Source of the DNA: RPQJ01 sp963700045
Lineage (GTDB): Bacteria; Pseudomonadota; Gammaproteobacteria; Steroidobacterales; Steroidobacteraceae
Direction: 5' to 3'
NCBI GenBank assembly: GCA_963700045.1
Contig: CAVOWK010000010.1
Coordinates: 1 to 64,000 of the forward strand
Length of the DNA stretch: 64,000 bases
Shown: one piece after another, positions 62,503 through 64,000 of the stretch
How positions within the stretch are numbered: position 1 is the first letter of the stretch
Layout of the letters: every line of letters starts with the position of its first letter
Made by a program: the position numbers and the translations under genes
The notes under the pieces: model-generated
What the model was told of the DNA's origin: nothing
The model's input: only the letters and a program-made list of their open reading frames with translations
The model's database searches: none

Positions 62503-63293
62503 ACGGCGATGGGTGCCTTGATCGCGGGGTGTGCCTGGTATCCGGCGAACTCGAAGTCCTCGAAGCGGTAATCGAAGATCGAGTCCGGCCGGCGCTTGAT
62601 GACGAGTTGCGGCAGCGGCAGCGGCTCGCGCGTGAGCTGCAGGCGCGCCTGGTCGAAATGATTGACGTAGAGGTGCGTGTCGCCACCCGTCCAGACGAAA
62701 TCACCGACGCCGAGGTCGCACTGCTGCGCGACCATGTGCGTTAGCAGCGCGTAGGACGCGATGTTGAACGGCACGCCGAGGAACACGTCGGCGCTGCGCT
62801 GGTACAGCTGGCACGACAGCTTGCCGCCCGCCACGTAGAACTGGAACAGCGCGTGGCACGGCGTCAGCGCCATGCGCTCGAGTTCGCCCACGTTCCAGGC
62901 ATTGACGAGGATGCGGCGCGAATTCGGGTCGCGCTTGACCAGGTCGATGACGCGCGCGATCTGGTCGATCTTACGACCGTCGGATGCCGTCCATCGGCGC
63001 CACTGCGCGCCGTAGACCGGGCCCAGCTCGCCGTTCTCGTCGGCCCACTCGTCCCAGATGGTGACGCCGTGCTCGCGCAGGTAGCGCACGTTGGTGTCGC
63101 CGCTCAGGAACCAGAGCAGCTCGTGCACGACCGACTTCAGGTGCAGCTTCTTCGTCGTCATCAACGGGAAGCCGACGTTCAGGTCGAACCGCATCTGCCA
63201 GCCGAACACCGAGCGCGTGCCGGTGCCGGTGCGGTCGCCCTTTTCGGCGCCGTGATCGAGGATGTGCTGCAGCAGTGCGTGGTATTGCCGCAT
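62499..63293 (-). CDS. thyA: Thymidylate synthase
   Basis: 264 residues from the ATG at 63293, exactly the E. coli length. The nucleophile is Cys146 in LTPCHALFQFYV. Also present are RTGTGTRSVFGWQMRFDL, LVNAWNVGELERM, QLYQRSADVFLGVPFNIA and THLYVNHFDQ. It converts dUMP to dTMP with methylene-THF. It starts 5 bp after the lgt stop and its stop overlaps the SET gene. Confidence 0.98.
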   Translation of the reverse strand: MRQYHALLQHILDHGAEKGDRTGTGTRSVFGWQMRFDLNVGFPLMTTKKLHLKSVVHELLWFLSGDTNVRYLREHGVTIWDEWADENGELGPVYGAQWRRWTASDGRKIDQIARVIDLVKRDPNSRRILVNAWNVGELERMALTPCHALFQFYVAGGKLSCQLYQRSADVFLGVPFNIASYALLTHMVAQQCDLGVGDFVWTGGDTHLYVNHFDQARLQLTREPLPLPQLVIKRRPDSIFDYRFEDFEFAGYQAHPAIKAPIAV

Positions 63294-63298
63294 CGGGG

Positions 63299-64000
63299 TC
63301 AGGACGCGCTGAAGTTGCCGGAGGGCTGGCGCTGCCGGTACGCGTACGCCAGCATCGCGAGACCGATCAGGATCATCGGCAGCGACAGGATCTGCCCCAT
63401 CGTCACCCAGTCGAACAGCAGGTAGCCGCGGTTCGCATCGGGCACGCGCACGAACTCGACCAGGAAGCGGAACACGCCGTAACAGACCAGGAACAACCCC
63501 GAGGGCGCCCAGCGGAACCGCGGCTTCGACGTAAACCACCAGAGGATCACGAACAGGACGAGGCCTTCGAGCGTCGCTTCGTACAGCTGCGAGGCGTGCA
63601 AAGGGACGCCGTCGACCACCACGGCCCAGGGCACGTCCGTCGGCTTGCCCCAGAGCTCGCCATTGATGAAGTTGCCGATGCGGCCCGCGCCGAAACCAAT
63701 GGCAGGGAGCGGCGCAGCGAAGTCGAAAACGTCGACGAGCTGCTTCCTGCGGCTGCGCGCGAAGAGCGCCAGCCCGACGAGCGTGCCGATCAGGCCGCCG
63801 TGGAACGACATCCCGCCTTCCCAGATGCGGAACACGCTGAGCGGCTCGCTCAGGATCCGCTCGGTGCCGTAAAAAAGCATCCAGCCCAGGCGCCCGCCCA
63901 GGATGATGCCGACGGCGGAGAAGAAGATGAGGTCGTCGACCTCGACCGGCTTCCAGGTGGACTCGGGCCGTCCCGCCCGGCGACGAGCCAGCCACCAGGC
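63299..64000 (-). CDS. lgt: Prolipoprotein diacylglyceryl transferase (partial, 5' end beyond window)
   Basis: The last 233 residues are in the window; the frame is open to position 64000 and the N-terminus lies outside. The Lgt signature GAGRIGNFINGELWG and the essential His region SFHGGLIGTLVGLALFARS are present, with several membrane helices (GLVLFVILWWF, LSLPMILIGLAMLAYAY). It attaches diacylglycerol to the lipobox cysteine of prolipoproteins such as LolB and the others in this window. Confidence 0.97.
   Translation of the reverse strand, partial: AWWLARRRAGRPESTWKPVEVDDLIFFSAVGIILGGRLGWMLFYGTERILSEPLSVFRIWEGGMSFHGGLIGTLVGLALFARSRRKQLVDVFDFAAPLPAIGFGAGRIGNFINGELWGKPTDVPWAVVVDGVPLHASQLYEATLEGLVLFVILWWFTSKPRFRWAPSGLFLVCYGVFRFLVEFVRVPDANRGYLLFDWVTMGQILSLPMILIGLAMLAYAYRQRQPSGNFSAS

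Overview
The window is high-GC, gene-dense chromosomal DNA from a gammaproteobacterium. The block TPR lipoprotein-lolB-ispE-tRNA-Gln-prs-rplY-pth-ychF, divergent from hemA-prfA-prmC, is a classic gammaproteobacterial arrangement. The AmgK/MurU recycling pair, a FabY-type ketoacyl synthase, an HU with an H1-like tail and a SET-domain protein point toward the Xanthomonadales/Nevskiales/Steroidobacter side of the class. That placement is inference. I see no phage, integrase, transposase or CRISPR array; this is mainly a core-genome stretch with small accessory patches.

Layout. 1-1.6 kb: a CAT-anticodon tRNA and a secreted protein gene interrupted by a frameshift. 1.7-8.7 kb (minus): the ychF to TPR-lipoprotein block. 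8.8-13.4 kb (plus): hemA, prfA, prmC, ppiB, mtgA. 13.4-16.6 kb: a flavin monooxygenase coupled to a secreted M28 peptidase. 16.7-27.4 kb (minus): fabY, a D-aminoacylase-like amidohydrolase, metF, hslO, a class I fumarase and gatCAB. 27.6-36.8 kb (plus): the elongasome operon mreBCD-mrdA-mrdB-mltB, then dacA, a D-amino acid transaminase and ybeD. 36.7-40.3 kb (minus): lipA-lipB and amgK-murU. 40.4-47.6 kb (plus): lptD-surA-pdxA-rsmA, a universal stress gene, apaG-apaH. 48.3-52.3 kb (plus): a four-gene kynurenine operon. 52.4-56.8 kb: two exported hydrolases and an RNA m5U methyltransferase. 56.8-60.6 kb: a looser accessory stretch with gene remnants, two SDR genes, a 43-residue CDGSH gene missed by length filters and a membrane protein. 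60.8-64 kb (minus): HU, folA, SET methyltransferase, thyA and a partial lgt.

The genes work mainly on cell-envelope growth and recycling (MreBCD, PBP2, RodA, MltB, DD-carboxypeptidase, D-amino acid transaminase, AmgK, MurU, LptD, SurA, LolB, Lgt), translation and its quality control (HemA, RF1, PrmC, GatCAB, Pth, L25, RsmA), and cofactors or one-carbon metabolism (lipoate, PLP, folate, thymidylate, MetF). The kynurenine operon converts kynurenine to the quinolinate precursor; tryptophan dioxygenase is not in the window.

The observations most worth following are: (1) a dispersed G-rich intergenic repeat with quadruplex-like spacing, twice as facing inverted copies; (2) a recurrent -10-like box 6-9 nt before start codons that lack a Shine-Dalgarno, suggesting leaderless mRNAs, including two divergent genes only 23 bp apart; (3) a SET-domain lysine methyltransferase encoded close to a lysine-tailed HU; (4) nested palindromes over the fabY promoter; and (5) decayed fragments of a dienelactone hydrolase, an AbrB-type antitoxin and a larger protein. 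I do not see a clearly new multi-gene system.
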